A stretch of DNA of 64,000 bases from assembly GCF_002155695.1 (NCBI RefSeq), contig NZ_MUYJ01000006.1:1-64000 (forward strand). Direction: 5' to 3'. A program made the position numbers and the translations under genes. A model generated the notes under the pieces. The model saw only the letters and a list, made by a program, of their open reading frames with translations. It made no database searches and was not told where the DNA came from. Below, one piece after another: positions 27,398-37,225 of this stretch; the stretch's first letter is position 1, and every line of letters starts with the position of its first letter. Source of the DNA: Erythrobacter tepidarius. GTDB lineage: Bacteria; Pseudomonadota; Alphaproteobacteria; Sphingomonadales; Sphingomonadaceae.

Positions 27398-29832
27398 GAG
27401 GGAGTCTCCAGATTGGTGAGGCTTGGGATGAGATCGGCGGCCCACGCGACGCCGCGGTGGTGCAGCCATGCCGGCAGGAAGCCCTCGCGGCCGTGCTCGG
27501 CGCGGATGCGGTCGATGGCGGCCTGATCGGTCTTGGAGGACGCGGCGCAGAGCGCGAGGGCGACGTCGGAGAGGCCGAGCTCGAACAGTCGATTGCCGCG
27601 GCGTGATTGGCAGTAATAGTCGCGCTTCGGCGTGGCGTGGGCGAGGATTTCGATCTGGCGATCGTTCAAGCCGAACCTTCGATAGATCGCGGTGATCTGC
27701 GGCTCGATCGCCCGCTCGTTCGGGAGCAGCAACCGCGTCGGGCAGCTCTCGATGATGGCCGGCGCGATCGGCGAATTGTCGATGTCGGAGAGCGACTGCG
27801 TGGCGAAGACGACGCTGGCGTTCTTTTTCCGGAGCGTCTTCAGCCATTCTCTTAGCTGACCGGCGAAGCCTTCGTCGTCGAGGGCCAGCCAGCCTTCGTC
27901 GACGATCAGCAAGGTCGGCCGCCCGTCGAGGCGATCCTCGATGCGATGGAACAGATAGGCGAGCACGGCCGGCGCCGCGCCGGTCCCGATCAGGCCCTCG
28001 GTCTCGAACGCCTGGACCAATGCTTCGCCGAGATGTTCGTGCTCGGCGTCGAGCAGGCGGCCATAGGCCCCGCCGACACAGAAGGGCCGCAGCGCCTGCT
28101 TGAGATCGTTCGATTGCAGGAGCACCGCGAGGCCGGTGATCGTGCGTTCGACGACGGGCGCGCTCGCGAGCGAGGTCAGCGCGGTCCAGAGATGCTCCTT
28201 GACCTCGGGCGTGATGGCGATGCCCTCGCGCTTCAGGATCGCGACGATCCAGTCGGCGGCCCAGGCGCGTTCGGGGACATGGTGGATGCCGGCGAGCGGT
28301 TGCAGCGAGACGCTCTCGGCCGATCCTTCCGTGAGACCGCCGCCGAGGTCGTGCCAGTCGCCGCCCATGGCGAGTGCGGCGGCGCGGATCGAACCGCCGA
28401 AATCGAAGGCGAAGGCCTGCGAGTTGGAATAGCGCCGGAACTGCAGCGCCATCAGCGCCAGCAGCACCGACTTGCCGGCGCCGGTCGGGCCGACGACCAG
28501 CGTGTGACCGACGTCGCCGACATGCAAAGAGAACCGGAACGGGGTGGAGCCTTCGGTCTTGCCGAACAGCAAGGGAGGCGCAGCGAAGTGCTCATCCCGT
28601 TCCGGGCCGGCCCAGACGGCTGACAGGGGAATCATGTGCGCGAGATTGAGTGTGTTGATCGGCGGCTGGCGCACGTTGCCGTAGACGTGGCCCGGCAGCG
28701 AGCCGAGCCAGGCGTCGACCGCATTGATCGTCTCGGGCATGGTGGTGAAGTCGCGGCCCTGGATGACCTTCTCGACCAGCCGCAGCTTCTCGGCGGCGAT
28801 GCGGGGGTCATTGTCCCAGACCGTCACAGTCGCGGTGACGTAAGCCTCGCCGGCGTAGTCGACCCCAAGCTCCTGTAGCGCGAGGTCCGCGTCGGCCGCC
28901 TTGTTCGCCGCATCGGTGTCGATGAGAGCCGACGCCTCGTTGGTCATCACTTCCTTGAGGATCGCCACGATGCTCTTGCGCTTGGCGAACCACTGCCGGC
29001 GGATTTTTGTGAGCAGCCTGGTTGCGTCGGTCTTGTCGAGCAGGATGGCGCGCGACGCCCAGCGATAAGGAAACGCCAGCCGGTTCAGCTCATCCAAAAT
29101 GCCCGGCGTGGTTGCCGTCGGAAAACCGACGATCGTCAGGATGCGAAGGTGCGCGTCGCCGAGCCGTGGCTCGAGGCCGCCGGTGAGCGGCTGGTCGGCC
29201 AGTAGTGCGTCGAGATACATCGGCGTCTCGGGCACGCGCACGCGGTGCCGCCTGGTCGAGATGCAGGAGTGCAGGTAGGTCAGCGTCTCGCCGTCATCGA
29301 GCCAGGCGCATTCGGGCATGAAGGCTTCGATGAGCTGCAGCACGCGGTTGGTGCGATCGACGAAGCCGCGCAGGATCTCGTGCGGATCGACGCCGCGGTC
29401 CGCCTTGCCCTCGTAGAGCCAGTTCTCGGCGCGCGCGGCGTCCTCAGCCGGCGGCAGGTAGGTGAAGGTGAGGAAGTAGCTCGACTCGAAATGCGCACTC
29501 GCTTCCTCGAAGTCCGCCTTGCGCTCGGCGTCGACGAGCGCAGACGCAGCATCGGGAAAACGGCTCGATGGATAGGCGCCGACGCCGTGGCGCTGGGCTT
29601 CCACGAAGATTGCCCAGCCCGATCCAAGGCGGCGGAAGGCGTTGTTGAGGCGGCCGGCGACCGCAACCAGCTCAGCCGGTACGGCGGAGTCGAGGTCGGG
29701 GCCACGGAAGCGCGCCGTGCGCTGGAAGCTGCCATCCTTGTTGAGGACGACGCCCTCTGCGACGAGGGCTGCCCAGGGCAGGAAGTCGGCGAGGCGCGAA
29801 GACGTGCGGCGATATTCAGCGAGGTTCATCAT
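27394..29832 (-). CDS. trbE: Conjugal transfer ATPase TrbE (VirB4-like)
   Basis: This ~812-residue ATPase energises pilus and channel assembly. The N-terminal CagE/TrbE domain (about 30-400) is followed by a P-loop ATPase with Walker A VGPTGAGKSVLLALMAL and Walker B TLLIVDEGWLAL, then an arginine-rich sensor region with VVFATQSLSDI. Two adjacent ATGs (29832 and 29829) are possible starts. It lies 8 bp downstream of trbD. Confidence 0.95.
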   Translation of the reverse strand: MMNLAEYRRTSSRLADFLPWAALVAEGVVLNKDGSFQRTARFRGPDLDSAVPAELVAVAGRLNNAFRRLGSGWAIFVEAQRHGVGAYPSSRFPDAASALVDAERKADFEEASAHFESSYFLTFTYLPPAEDAARAENWLYEGKADRGVDPHEILRGFVDRTNRVLQLIEAFMPECAWLDDGETLTYLHSCISTRRHRVRVPETPMYLDALLADQPLTGGLEPRLGDAHLRILTIVGFPTATTPGILDELNRLAFPYRWASRAILLDKTDATRLLTKIRRQWFAKRKSIVAILKEVMTNEASALIDTDAANKAADADLALQELGVDYAGEAYVTATVTVWDNDPRIAAEKLRLVEKVIQGRDFTTMPETINAVDAWLGSLPGHVYGNVRQPPINTLNLAHMIPLSAVWAGPERDEHFAAPPLLFGKTEGSTPFRFSLHVGDVGHTLVVGPTGAGKSVLLALMALQFRRYSNSQAFAFDFGGSIRAAALAMGGDWHDLGGGLTEGSAESVSLQPLAGIHHVPERAWAADWIVAILKREGIAITPEVKEHLWTALTSLASAPVVERTITGLAVLLQSNDLKQALRPFCVGGAYGRLLDAEHEHLGEALVQAFETEGLIGTGAAPAVLAYLFHRIEDRLDGRPTLLIVDEGWLALDDEGFAGQLREWLKTLRKKNASVVFATQSLSDIDNSPIAPAIIESCPTRLLLPNERAIEPQITAIYRRFGLNDRQIEILAHATPKRDYYCQSRRGNRLFELGLSDVALALCAASSKTDQAAIDRIRAEHGREGFLPAWLHHRGVAWAADLIPSLTNLETPS

Positions 29833-29840
29833 CGGCCGCC

Positions 29841-30119
29841 TCACACGTCTAGGAAGCCGGGAATGCGCAGGTGCCGGCGCGTGACCTCGACGAACATCGG
29901 ATCGCGCTTTGCCGCCCACACCGCCGCGAAATGACCGACCGCCCAAAACCCGAGGCCGACGAGCCAGAGTCGCAGGCCGAGCCCGAGCGCGGCCGCGAGC
30001 GTGCCGTTGAGGATGGCGATCGAGCGCGGCGCGCCGCCGAGGAGGATGGGCTCGGTCAGCGCCCGATGGACCGGCACCGAGAAGCCGGGGACCTCGGCGG
30101 TATCAAGCACACCAGCCAT
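29841..30119 (-). CDS. trbD: Conjugal transfer protein TrbD (VirB3-like)
   Basis: This 92-residue inner-membrane protein begins MAGVLDTAEVPGFSVPVHRA, the VirB3/TrbD signature PVHRALTEPILLGG, with a hydrophobic pair between residues 35 and 65. Its ATG shares one base with the trbC stop. Confidence 0.92.
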   Translation of the reverse strand: MAGVLDTAEVPGFSVPVHRALTEPILLGGAPRSIAILNGTLAAALGLGLRLWLVGLGFWAVGHFAAVWAAKRDPMFVEVTRRHLRIPGFLDV

Positions 30120-30478
30120 CACACGACAGCCCCGCCGCCGAAGCTGAAGAAGCTCAGGAAGAAGGAGCTGGCTGCGAATGCGATCGACAGGCCGAACACG
30201 ATCTGCACCAGTCGGCGGAAGCCGCCGCTCGTATCCCCGAAGGCGAGCGTCAGGCCGGTGACGATGATGATGATCACCGCGATCACCTTGGCCACCGGGC
30301 CTTCGATCGATTGGAGGATCTGCTGGAGCGGCTGCTCCCACGGCATGGACGAGCCGCTGGCATAGGCCGGCGCGGCGTAGAGAAGTCCTGCCGCGGTCAG
30401 ACCGATGGCGCCGATCCGGTCGCGGACCGGGCCGGCAAATAGACGTTGCTTGAATGATGGCTGTCGGACCGTGGTCAT
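30119..30478 (-). CDS. trbC: Conjugal transfer pilin TrbC (VirB2-like)
   Basis: This 119-residue pilin precursor has a signal segment ending near APAYASGSSMPW, then two hydrophobic helices (VAKVIAVIIIIVTGLTLAF and FGLSIAFAASSFFLSFF), as in VirB2. TraF (37.2-37.8 kb) may process or cyclise it. Its start overlaps the trbB stop. Confidence 0.92.
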   Translation of the reverse strand: MTTVRQPSFKQRLFAGPVRDRIGAIGLTAAGLLYAAPAYASGSSMPWEQPLQQILQSIEGPVAKVIAVIIIIVTGLTLAFGDTSGGFRRLVQIVFGLSIAFAASSFFLSFFSFGGGAVV

Positions 30479-31458
30479 GCGTGATCTCCTGCTGGGCCTG
30501 CTGTCGCGGGGGTGATGCGGTAGTCGCCGCCGGGTCCGAGGCCCTCGACGCGGGCGAGCTCGGCGAGGCGGCGCGAGGCGCCGCGGCCGCTCAGCACGGC
30601 GACGAGATCGATGGTCTCGGCGATCAGCGCGCGCGGGACCGTGACCACGGCTTCCTGAATGAGCTGCTCGAGGCGGCGGAGCGCGCCGATGGCGGTCCCA
30701 GCGTGGATCGTGCCGATCCCGCCGGGATGTCCGGTGCCCCAAGCCTTCAGGAGATCGAGCGCCTCGGCGCCGCGCACCTCGCCGATCGGAATGCGGTCGG
30801 GCCGCAGGCGCAGGGAAGAGCGCACGAGGTCGGAGAGCGTGGCGACGCCGTCCTTGGTGCGCATGGCGACAAGATTGGGCGCCGCGCATTGAAGCTCGCG
30901 CGTATCCTCGATCAGGACGACACGATCGGCCGACTTCGACACTTCCGCGAGGAGCGCGTTGGTGAGCGTGGTCTTGCCGGTACTGGTTCCCCCGGCGACC
31001 AGGATGTTGCGGCGGTCGGCGACGGCGCGGCGAATGATCTCCGCCTGCTCGGCCGACATGATGCCGGCGGCCACGTAGTCCTGCAGGCCGAATACGGCGA
31101 CGGCGGGCTTGCGGATCGCAAAGGTCGGCGCCGCGACCACGGGCGGCAGCAGGCCCTCGAAGCGCTCTCCCGTTCCGGGCAGCTCGGCCGAAACGCGTGG
31201 GCTCCCTGCGTGGACCTCGGCGCCGACATGATGAGCGACGAGCCGGACGATGCGCTCGCCGTCGGCGGGCGACAGGCGCTCGCCCGTATCGGCCAGGCCC
31301 TCCGAGAGACGGTCGATCCAGAGCCGCCCGTCGGGGTTGAGCATCACCTCGACGATCGACGGGTCTTCCAGGAATCCGGCGATGGCCGGGCCGAGGGCGG
31401 TGCGCAGCATGCGCGTGCCGCGAAGGACCGCCTCGGATTGCTGGAATGAAACCGCCAT
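30475..31458 (-). CDS. trbB: Conjugal transfer ATPase TrbB (VirB11-like)
   Basis: This 327-residue hexameric ATPase is the first gene of the trb operon. Walker A is [14 protein letters not shown], the Asp box lies in [12 protein letters not shown], and the Walker B/His box region includes [13 protein letters not shown] and GTIHAG. Coupled by ATGA to trbC. Confidence 0.95.
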   Translation of the reverse strand: MAVSFQQSEAVLRGTRMLRTALGPAIAGFLEDPSIVEVMLNPDGRLWIDRLSEGLADTGERLSPADGERIVRLVAHHVGAEVHAGSPRVSAELPGTGERFEGLLPPVVAAPTFAIRKPAVAVFGLQDYVAAGIMSAEQAEIIRRAVADRRNILVAGGTSTGKTTLTNALLAEVSKSADRVVLIEDTRELQCAAPNLVAMRTKDGVATLSDLVRSSLRLRPDRIPIGEVRGAEALDLLKAWGTGHPGGIGTIHAGTAIGALRRLEQLIQEAVVTVPRALIAETIDLVAVLSGRGASRRLAELARVEGLGPGGDYRITPATAGPAGDHA

Positions 31459-31477
31459 GTCGTCCCCGTTCTGCGCG

Positions 31478-31497
31478 GGGCCGCTCGCGAGCGGCCC
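31478..31497 (-). promoter_or_regulatory. Hairpin in the trbB leader
   Basis: GGGCCGCTCGCGAGCGGCCC is a perfect 20-bp palindrome centred about 30 bp upstream of the trbB start. The 31459-31627 gap contains no gene. The hairpin may attenuate transcription entering the trb operon or terminate the upstream copG-like transcript; no T-run follows it. Confidence 0.45.
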
Positions 31498-31627
31498 TGG
31501 ATCGGGGATGAGTAGAAGAGGCAGAAAATCGGGCGACGCAACAACCCTGATGGGGTCATAGTAGTCTGGCGTAGAAATACAGGGAAACGGCGAAGCCGCT
31601 GACGAGTTGCGAGCGTCGTGATCTCGC

Positions 31628-32062
31628 TTATTCGTTACTCGGTTCGCCCGGAACGTCCTCGGAGATTTCTTGGCCGAGCTTTGGCCCCTTGGCGAGTCGC
31701 CGGCCGAGCGCGGCGACGAAGGCGTCGTAGCGTTCGCCGGCCTTCGCGCGCGCGGCGGCCTGCGCAGGCTCAGGCAGCGGCGGGTTGGTGGTCAGCCAGA
31801 AGCGGACAAAGACCGCGAGCGTCTCGACGGCGATGCCGAGGTCGCGCTCGAGGCGCGCCATGCGGCGATCGAGCTGGTCAAGGCGCCTAGTGAGCGCTGC
31901 CTCCTGCCGTTCGGCGGCGTCGGGTGAGAGGAATGAGGCGATGGCCGCCTCTGCGACGAGCGAGCGAGACTGGGCGCGGCGCGCGGCATATTCCGCCAGC
32001 GCCCTGGTCACGCTCGGTTCGAGATAGACGGAGAGCCGCTGCTTCTTGTTCGGGTTCGGCAT
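31628..32062 (-). CDS. CopG-like ribbon-helix-helix protein next to traG
   Basis: This 144-residue protein begins NKKQRLSVYLEPSVTRALAE, a ribbon-helix-helix beta strand and helix, then a coiled-coil (LTRRLDQLDRRMARLERDLG) and a helical tail. It starts 6 bp after the traG stop. Such CopG-family genes sit between traG and trbB in many ICEs and may regulate the trb operon or assist relaxosome formation. Confidence 0.82.
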   Translation of the reverse strand: MPNPNKKQRLSVYLEPSVTRALAEYAARRAQSRSLVAEAAIASFLSPDAAERQEAALTRRLDQLDRRMARLERDLGIAVETLAVFVRFWLTTNPPLPEPAQAAARAKAGERYDAFVAALGRRLAKGPKLGQEISEDVPGEPSNE

Positions 32063-32068
32063 GGCGTC

Positions 32069-34054
32069 CTACAGCTCCATGCCGTCGTTGGGATCGAGCG
32101 AGACCTGACGCGCGAGGCCTTGGACGAGACGGTTCATGCGGCTCAGCCGCGCGGCGTCGTCCGGCTCGTCATCGTTGGGATCGATCTCGAACTCGTTGTC
32201 GATCGGCGGTTTCTTCTCGACCGGGGCCACGCGACTGAGCTCCGGCTGGCGCCGCTTCTCGGAGCCAGTCGTGTCCTCGTCATCCATGCCGCTCACGGGT
32301 GGCGCGGCTTCCGGCAAAGGTCGCGGCGGCAGAGGCCTGCCGGTCCAGTCATTCGCCTGCTGGTGTTCCGCCGCCTTCAGCACCGGCGGCGGCAAAATGC
32401 GCGCCTGTAATCTCCGGTCCTCGAAGTAGCGCGCCTTCTTGGCGCGGATGGGCGGCGTGCCGGCGACCATCACGATCTCGTCTGTGGGCGGGAGCTGCAT
32501 GATCTCGCCGGGCGTAAGCAGCGGCCGGGCCGTCTCCGAACGCGACACCATCAGGTGTCCGAGCCAGGGGCTCAGGCGATGTCCGGCATAGTTGCGCATG
32601 GCGCGCAGCTCGGTCGCCGTGCCGAGCGCGTCGCTGACCCTCTTGGCGGTCCTCTCGTCGTTGGTCGCGAAGCTCACTCGCACATGGCAATTGTCGAGGA
32701 TCGAGTTGTTCGGGCCGTAGGCCTTCTCGATCTGGTTGAGGCTCTGTGCGATCAGGAACGACTTCAGCCCATAGCCGGCCATGAACGCCAGCGTGCTCTC
32801 GAAGAAGGCGAGGCGGCCGAGCGCGGGGAACTCGTCGAGCATAAGAAGCAGGCGGTGATGGCGGGTCTTGGCGTGGAGATCTTCCGTCAGGCGTCGGCCG
32901 ATCTGGTTGAGGATCAGCCGGATCAGCGGCTTGGTGCGCGCAATGTCGGACGGCGGCACGACGAGGTAGAGCGTCGTCGGCCGTGCACCGCCGATGATGT
33001 CGGTGATCCGCCAATCGCAGCGGCGCGTGACGGCCGCGACGACGGGGTCGCGGTAGAGGCCGAGGAACGACATGGCGGTGCTCAACACGCCGCTGCGCTC
33101 GTTGTCCGACTTGTTGAGGAGCTCGCGCGCGGCGCTGGCGATGACCGGGTGCGGTCCGGCCTCTCCGAGATGCGGGGTCTTCATCATGGCGGCGAGCGTC
33201 GATTCGATCGGGCGGCGCGGATCGGAGAGGAAGGAGGCGACGCCTGCGAGCGTCTTGTCCTCCTCCGCGTAGAGCACGTGGAGGATGGCGCCGACCAGCA
33301 GCGCATGGGAGGTCTTCTCCCAATGATTCCTCTTCTCAAGCGAGCCTTCGGGGTCGACCAGGATGTCGGCGATGTTCTGGACGTCGCGGACTTCCCATTC
33401 GCCGCGCCGGACCTCGAGCAGAGGATTGTAGGCAGAAGACTTGGCGTTGGTCGGATCGAATAGCAGCACGCGGCCGTGCCGTGCGCGGAAGCCGGAGGTG
33501 AGCTGCCAGTTCTCGCCCTTGATGTCGTGGACGATGGCACTGCCGGGCCAGGTGAGCAGGGACGGAATGACCAGGCCCACGCCCTTGCCGCTCCGGGTCG
33601 GGGCAAAGCAGAGGACGTGCTCGGGTCCGTCGTGCCGGAGGTAGTCGCGGCCGAGCTTGCCGAGCACGACGCCGTCGGGGCCGAGAAGGCCGGCGGCCTT
33701 CACTTCATCGGGCCGGGCCCATCGTGCCGAGCCATAGGTGTCGACGTTCTTCGCCTCGCGGGCCCGCCATACCGACATGGCGATCGCGACCGCGATCGCC
33801 ATGAACCCGCCCGACGCCGCGATATAGGCGCCTTCGACGAAGATCGCCGGCGCATAGGCGTCATAGAAGAACCACCACGCATAGAACGCCGGCGGATAGT
33901 AGACCGGCCAACCGAACGCGACGAACCATGGGTCACCGAGCTGGGCCTGGAAGCCCAATCGCCATGCGGTCCACTCGGTCGCGCCCCAGGTCGTCGCGAG
34001 GATGATCAGCGCGACGACCAGAATCTGACCCCAGAGAATCTTCGTTGCTGACAT
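32069..34054 (-). CDS. traG: Type IV coupling protein TraG (VirD4-like)
   Basis: This 661-residue coupling protein brings the relaxosome to the secretion channel. Transmembrane helices lie at about 5-27 and 70-100; Walker A is CFAPTRSGKGVGLVIPSLL and Walker B LLLMLDEFPALG. The acidic C-terminal tail is probably relaxase-contacting. The ATG at 34054 has a good AAGGAGAG Shine-Dalgarno 6-7 bp upstream. It follows the relaxase gene by 28 bp. Confidence 0.96.
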   Translation of the reverse strand: MSATKILWGQILVVALIILATTWGATEWTAWRLGFQAQLGDPWFVAFGWPVYYPPAFYAWWFFYDAYAPAIFVEGAYIAASGGFMAIAVAIAMSVWRAREAKNVDTYGSARWARPDEVKAAGLLGPDGVVLGKLGRDYLRHDGPEHVLCFAPTRSGKGVGLVIPSLLTWPGSAIVHDIKGENWQLTSGFRARHGRVLLFDPTNAKSSAYNPLLEVRRGEWEVRDVQNIADILVDPEGSLEKRNHWEKTSHALLVGAILHVLYAEEDKTLAGVASFLSDPRRPIESTLAAMMKTPHLGEAGPHPVIASAARELLNKSDNERSGVLSTAMSFLGLYRDPVVAAVTRRCDWRITDIIGGARPTTLYLVVPPSDIARTKPLIRLILNQIGRRLTEDLHAKTRHHRLLLMLDEFPALGRLAFFESTLAFMAGYGLKSFLIAQSLNQIEKAYGPNNSILDNCHVRVSFATNDERTAKRVSDALGTATELRAMRNYAGHRLSPWLGHLMVSRSETARPLLTPGEIMQLPPTDEIVMVAGTPPIRAKKARYFEDRRLQARILPPPVLKAAEHQQANDWTGRPLPPRPLPEAAPPVSGMDDEDTTGSEKRRQPELSRVAPVEKKPPIDNEFEIDPNDDEPDDAARLSRMNRLVQGLARQVSLDPNDGMEL

Positions 34055-34082
34055 CACGTACTCTCCTTGTCCGATCCTCTCA

Positions 34083-35822
34083 TCACAGGCCGATGCCCCG
34101 CTTGCGGCCGAAGCTCCAGTCGATGCCGCCGTCGCCGCGAGCGACGCCGGAGACATGGCGGCCGAGATGCTGTTCGAGCGAGGGCGACCAGGGCACGAGC
34201 TGGAAGCCGAGGCCATTGTCGAGCATCGCGAAGCGTCCAGAGGCGAGATCGAAGCGGCGGCGATACGTGCCCGCGACGTATTCCCCGGCGCTGGCCTTCA
34301 CGGCCGCTTGGCCGGTGTCGGCCGTAAGGCGCTCATTCAACGCGTCGAGCTCGCGACGCCGCAGCGTCTCGATCAGGTTGCGGCTGAAGCTGACCCCGCG
34401 GCTTTGCCGCTCGGCGATCCCCTGGCCGATGAGATGCTCGGCGCGGCGCTCGAGCGCGGCGCGGACCTCGGCGCCGAAGCCGCCGACGCCGAGCGGGATC
34501 GGCTCGCGCGCGATGGCCCGGCGGTCGAGCCAGGTGGCGCCGTTCGCCGTGATCTGCTGCTCGAGCGGAAGGTCCGACCGGACGGCGAGCGCGACGCGCC
34601 GCCGGCCCTGCGCATCGTCGAACCGGCGCAGCTCGACGATCGAGCCGGGGGCGGAATCCCCGGCCGCGTTGAGATCGGGAAGCCTGATGTGGTGGGTGCG
34701 GCCATCGATGCCGTCGACGACGGCGTAGGCGGTGCCCTTCAACTCGTCGTCGAGCCCGCGGGCCAGCAAGCGGCCGACGATTGGCTCGTCCAGGCTCTCG
34801 CCGGCCAGCACATAGCTCGAAGGCCCGCGTTCGAGGCCGCGCTCCGCGAGGCCGCGATGAATCCGCTTGATGATGTCGCCGCGCTCGCCGAGCTCGCGCA
34901 GCCGCTTCTCGGCAGACTCAGAGATGACCCATTGGCCCGGCCCGATCTGGTCGGCGAGGCCGAGAGCCTCCAGCTTGCGCAGGCGTCCGACCTTCAGCGC
35001 ATGGAATTCATCCGGCTGGCGATCGGGATGCCGCGCGAGATCGATGATGCCCGTCCGATGGGCGTCGCGCGCGAGCTGGCGGTCGATGTTGGTCCAGCGC
35101 TCGGCCTCGATCTGTCGCTCCAGCGCGGTGCGGATGTCGCGATCGGTGCGCGGGCCCAGCTCTTGGGTGATCAGGTTGCGCGCGCGGTCGCGCATGCCTT
35201 CCTTGATGTAGTCGCGTGCGATGACGAGGTTCTCGCCGTCGTCACGAACGCCGCGCACGATCAGGTGGATATGCGGGTGCTCGGTGTTCCAGTGGTCGAC
35301 CGCCAGCCAGTCGAGCCTCGTCCCGAGATCCTTCTCCATCTGGCCGACCAGGTCGCGGGTAAACCGCTTGAGGTCCGCCATCTCGATCGCGTCGTCCGGC
35401 GACACGATGAAGCGGAAATGGTGGCGGTCGTCGGCGCAGCGCTCCGCAAAAGCCTTGGGATCGGCGTCGTCAGTACCGGGACCAAAGAGCCGCGCCTTCT
35501 CTCCGTCCCGGGTGACGCCCTCGCGCCGCAGATAGCCGAGATGGGTCGCGAGCGGCGCGCCGCGTGCGCTGTGGCGGACGACGCGCGCCTTCACGACGGC
35601 GCCGCGCGAGCGCGCGGTGATGAGCCGGTTGGCCTGTACCGAGGCGCGCTGGCCGCGGCCAAAGCGGGAGCGATGGCCGGGGCCGATCACCCCCTTCCGG
35701 GAAACGGAGCCGCCGGCGCGCTCAGCGGCGGCGAGCGCCTGTGCGATGAAGGGCCGTGCCCGCTGTGTGCGGGTGGAACGGATGCGGCCAGGGCGGATGC
35801 GGAAGTCGTCCTCGGCGCTCAT
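34083..35822 (-). CDS. Relaxase (VirD2-like, DUF3363 C-terminus)
   Basis: This 579-residue relaxase should nick oriT and lead DNA transfer. The N-terminal relaxase domain has the candidate nucleophile Y97 in THLGYLRREG and the histidine cluster H177...H182-x-H184-x-H186 in DHWNTEHPHIHLIVRG. The C-terminal half (about 240-560) matches DUF3363 by eye. The ATG at 35822 (MSAEDDFRIRPG) is used. The 243 bp upstream contain a TATCCTGCC nic-like sequence. Confidence 0.9.
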   Translation of the reverse strand: MSAEDDFRIRPGRIRSTRTQRARPFIAQALAAAERAGGSVSRKGVIGPGHRSRFGRGQRASVQANRLITARSRGAVVKARVVRHSARGAPLATHLGYLRREGVTRDGEKARLFGPGTDDADPKAFAERCADDRHHFRFIVSPDDAIEMADLKRFTRDLVGQMEKDLGTRLDWLAVDHWNTEHPHIHLIVRGVRDDGENLVIARDYIKEGMRDRARNLITQELGPRTDRDIRTALERQIEAERWTNIDRQLARDAHRTGIIDLARHPDRQPDEFHALKVGRLRKLEALGLADQIGPGQWVISESAEKRLRELGERGDIIKRIHRGLAERGLERGPSSYVLAGESLDEPIVGRLLARGLDDELKGTAYAVVDGIDGRTHHIRLPDLNAAGDSAPGSIVELRRFDDAQGRRRVALAVRSDLPLEQQITANGATWLDRRAIAREPIPLGVGGFGAEVRAALERRAEHLIGQGIAERQSRGVSFSRNLIETLRRRELDALNERLTADTGQAAVKASAGEYVAGTYRRRFDLASGRFAMLDNGLGFQLVPWSPSLEQHLGRHVSGVARGDGGIDWSFGRKRGIGL

Positions 35823-36066
35823 GGCCGCGGCTCCGCACATCGCGTCAAGAAGCGGAATTCATTGCAAAAGTGCCGAAGGCGCAGGCTGCGCGGGGACGGC
35901 GCACCTCGCGGTTTCGGCATGCAAGCTATTGAAAAAGCACAACCGTCATGGCGCGCACATCGCGCTCCTTTATCCTGCCATCGTGCGGTCGGGGTTGCGC
36001 CCTCCCGCCGCATCGCACGCTCCGGTGCGCTGGGGTTCGCCAGACCACAACCCGGCAGGGAGCGCC
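35823..36066. other. Candidate oriT region
   Basis: This gene-free stretch lies between the relaxase and the lytic transglycosylase genes. TATCCTGCC at 35971-35979 matches the nic consensus YATCCTG/Y of IncP and Ti-type origins used by VirD2/TraI-like relaxases. Inverted repeats such as CCGAA...TTCGG (about 35874-35916) lie nearby. Location beside the relaxase gene supports an oriT; strand and exact borders are not established. Confidence 0.55.
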
Positions 36067-36840
36067 TCATTGTCGGGGCTCCGGACTTGCCGAAGCCACG
36101 AAAAGCCCGGACGAGCGCGGTGAAAGCGATATCGCCTCATGCGTGCGCGATGCCGTCGCGTTGTTGCCGGACCCGCGCTGGTCTTGCGATGGTCCTGCAT
36201 TCGCACCGTTGTTCGCGTGCACGACGAACAAGGGCGAGCGCGTCCAGGCGAGCGGATCGGGCGCAATCGCGGTCACGCTCTCGAACGGTTCGCCGCCGAC
36301 AAGGGGCGCGAGCACAGCGACATAGGCACGCGTTTCGGCCGGCAGAGCGCGCACGCCCGCGAGGTATTCCTCATATCGCTGGGGACCGGCGTTGTAGGCC
36401 GCAAGGAAGCCCGGCGATCGGTAGCGGTCGTGCATCTCGCGCAGGTACGCGGCACCGGCCAGGATGTTGTCGCGCGGATCGAAAGGATCGCGGCCGAGAC
36501 CGTAGCGCATGCGCAGCTCCGACCAGGTATTCGGCATGATCTGCATCAGGCCCATCGCGCCGTTGCGAGAGACGGCGTGGACATCGCCGGCACTTTCCGC
36601 GTCCATGACGGCCCGTATCCATGCGATGGGCACGCCGAAACGCCGCGCCGCTTCCGCGATGTAGTCAGCGATTGTGTGGTCGCTCCGAAGACGCGCGGCA
36701 GACGCGTTCTGCGCAAGCGCAACGCTGGTGAACGGCGCGGCGATCAGCAGGCCGGAAAGGAGAAGAGTGGGAAGACGCCGGACGAGCGAGCGTCGCCCGG
36801 CGTCTTCACTCCGTTTCCACGATGTCGAGCGGATGGGCAT
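36067..36840 (-). CDS. Lytic transglycosylase (SLT family)
   Basis: This 257-residue secreted muramidase opens the cell wall for the transfer channel. A signal peptide follows the start (LPTLLLSGLLIAAPFTSVAL then AQNASA). The catalytic glutamate lies in AVMDAESAGDVHAVSRNGAM, followed by GLMQIMPNTW and AYNAGPQRYEEYL. It precedes the relaxase gene across the candidate oriT. Confidence 0.93.
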   Translation of the reverse strand: MPIRSTSWKRSEDAGRRSLVRRLPTLLLSGLLIAAPFTSVALAQNASAARLRSDHTIADYIAEAARRFGVPIAWIRAVMDAESAGDVHAVSRNGAMGLMQIMPNTWSELRMRYGLGRDPFDPRDNILAGAAYLREMHDRYRSPGFLAAYNAGPQRYEEYLAGVRALPAETRAYVAVLAPLVGGEPFESVTAIAPDPLAWTRSPLFVVHANNGANAGPSQDQRGSGNNATASRTHEAISLSPRSSGLFVASASPEPRQ

Positions 36841-36844
36841 CGCC

Positions 36845-37180
36845 TCAGTCCCGCTCCGGCCGCTTCTGGGGACGGTTCCAGTGCAGGCCCCAGACGGACT
36901 TTGCGTCGCCCGACTGGAACAGGTTGGCGCGGATCGGCTGGCTGAGCGCCGGGTCGTCGATCTGGACGGAGACGTAATCGCCGGCTTTCTCGCCGGTGCG
37001 CTTCCAGCCGGCGCCGATCTCGGGCCCGTCGCTGTCGCCGAGATGGACGCGGTAGTCCGGCGCGTTCTCGGCGTCGGAATGTTCGGCCGGAATGAGCACG
37101 ATCTCGCTGTTGAGCGTGAGCGTGCGCACATGCCCGGTATAGCCGTTCTTGGTGCGGGTGAACTCTCCGATCTGTGGCAT
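36845..37180 (-). CDS. DUF736 protein (copy 1)
   Basis: This 111-residue protein begins MPQIGEFTRTKNGYTGHVRT and contains ENAPDYRVHLGDSDGPEIGA and IRANLF, the DUF736 pattern common on ICEs and plasmids of Alphaproteobacteria. Function unknown. A second DUF736 gene lies at 42409-42732. It is in the traF-to-relaxase run, 4 bp before the lytic transglycosylase start. Confidence 0.88.
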   Translation of the reverse strand: MPQIGEFTRTKNGYTGHVRTLTLNSEIVLIPAEHSDAENAPDYRVHLGDSDGPEIGAGWKRTGEKAGDYVSVQIDDPALSQPIRANLFQSGDAKSVWGLHWNRPQKRPERD

Positions 37181-37225
37181 TGAAAGCTCCCTATGTGCGG
37201 TGAAGGGGACGTGCTCGGCGCGCCG

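Noticed and set aside
34155..36539. 794-codon plus-strand frame across the relaxase and oriT
   Set aside because: Spans a real gene, a probable oriT and part of another gene in antisense; composition artefact.
37191..37225. Promoter between DUF736 copy 1 and traF
   Set aside because: The gap is short, has no convincing -35/-10 pair, and the genes are in one run.
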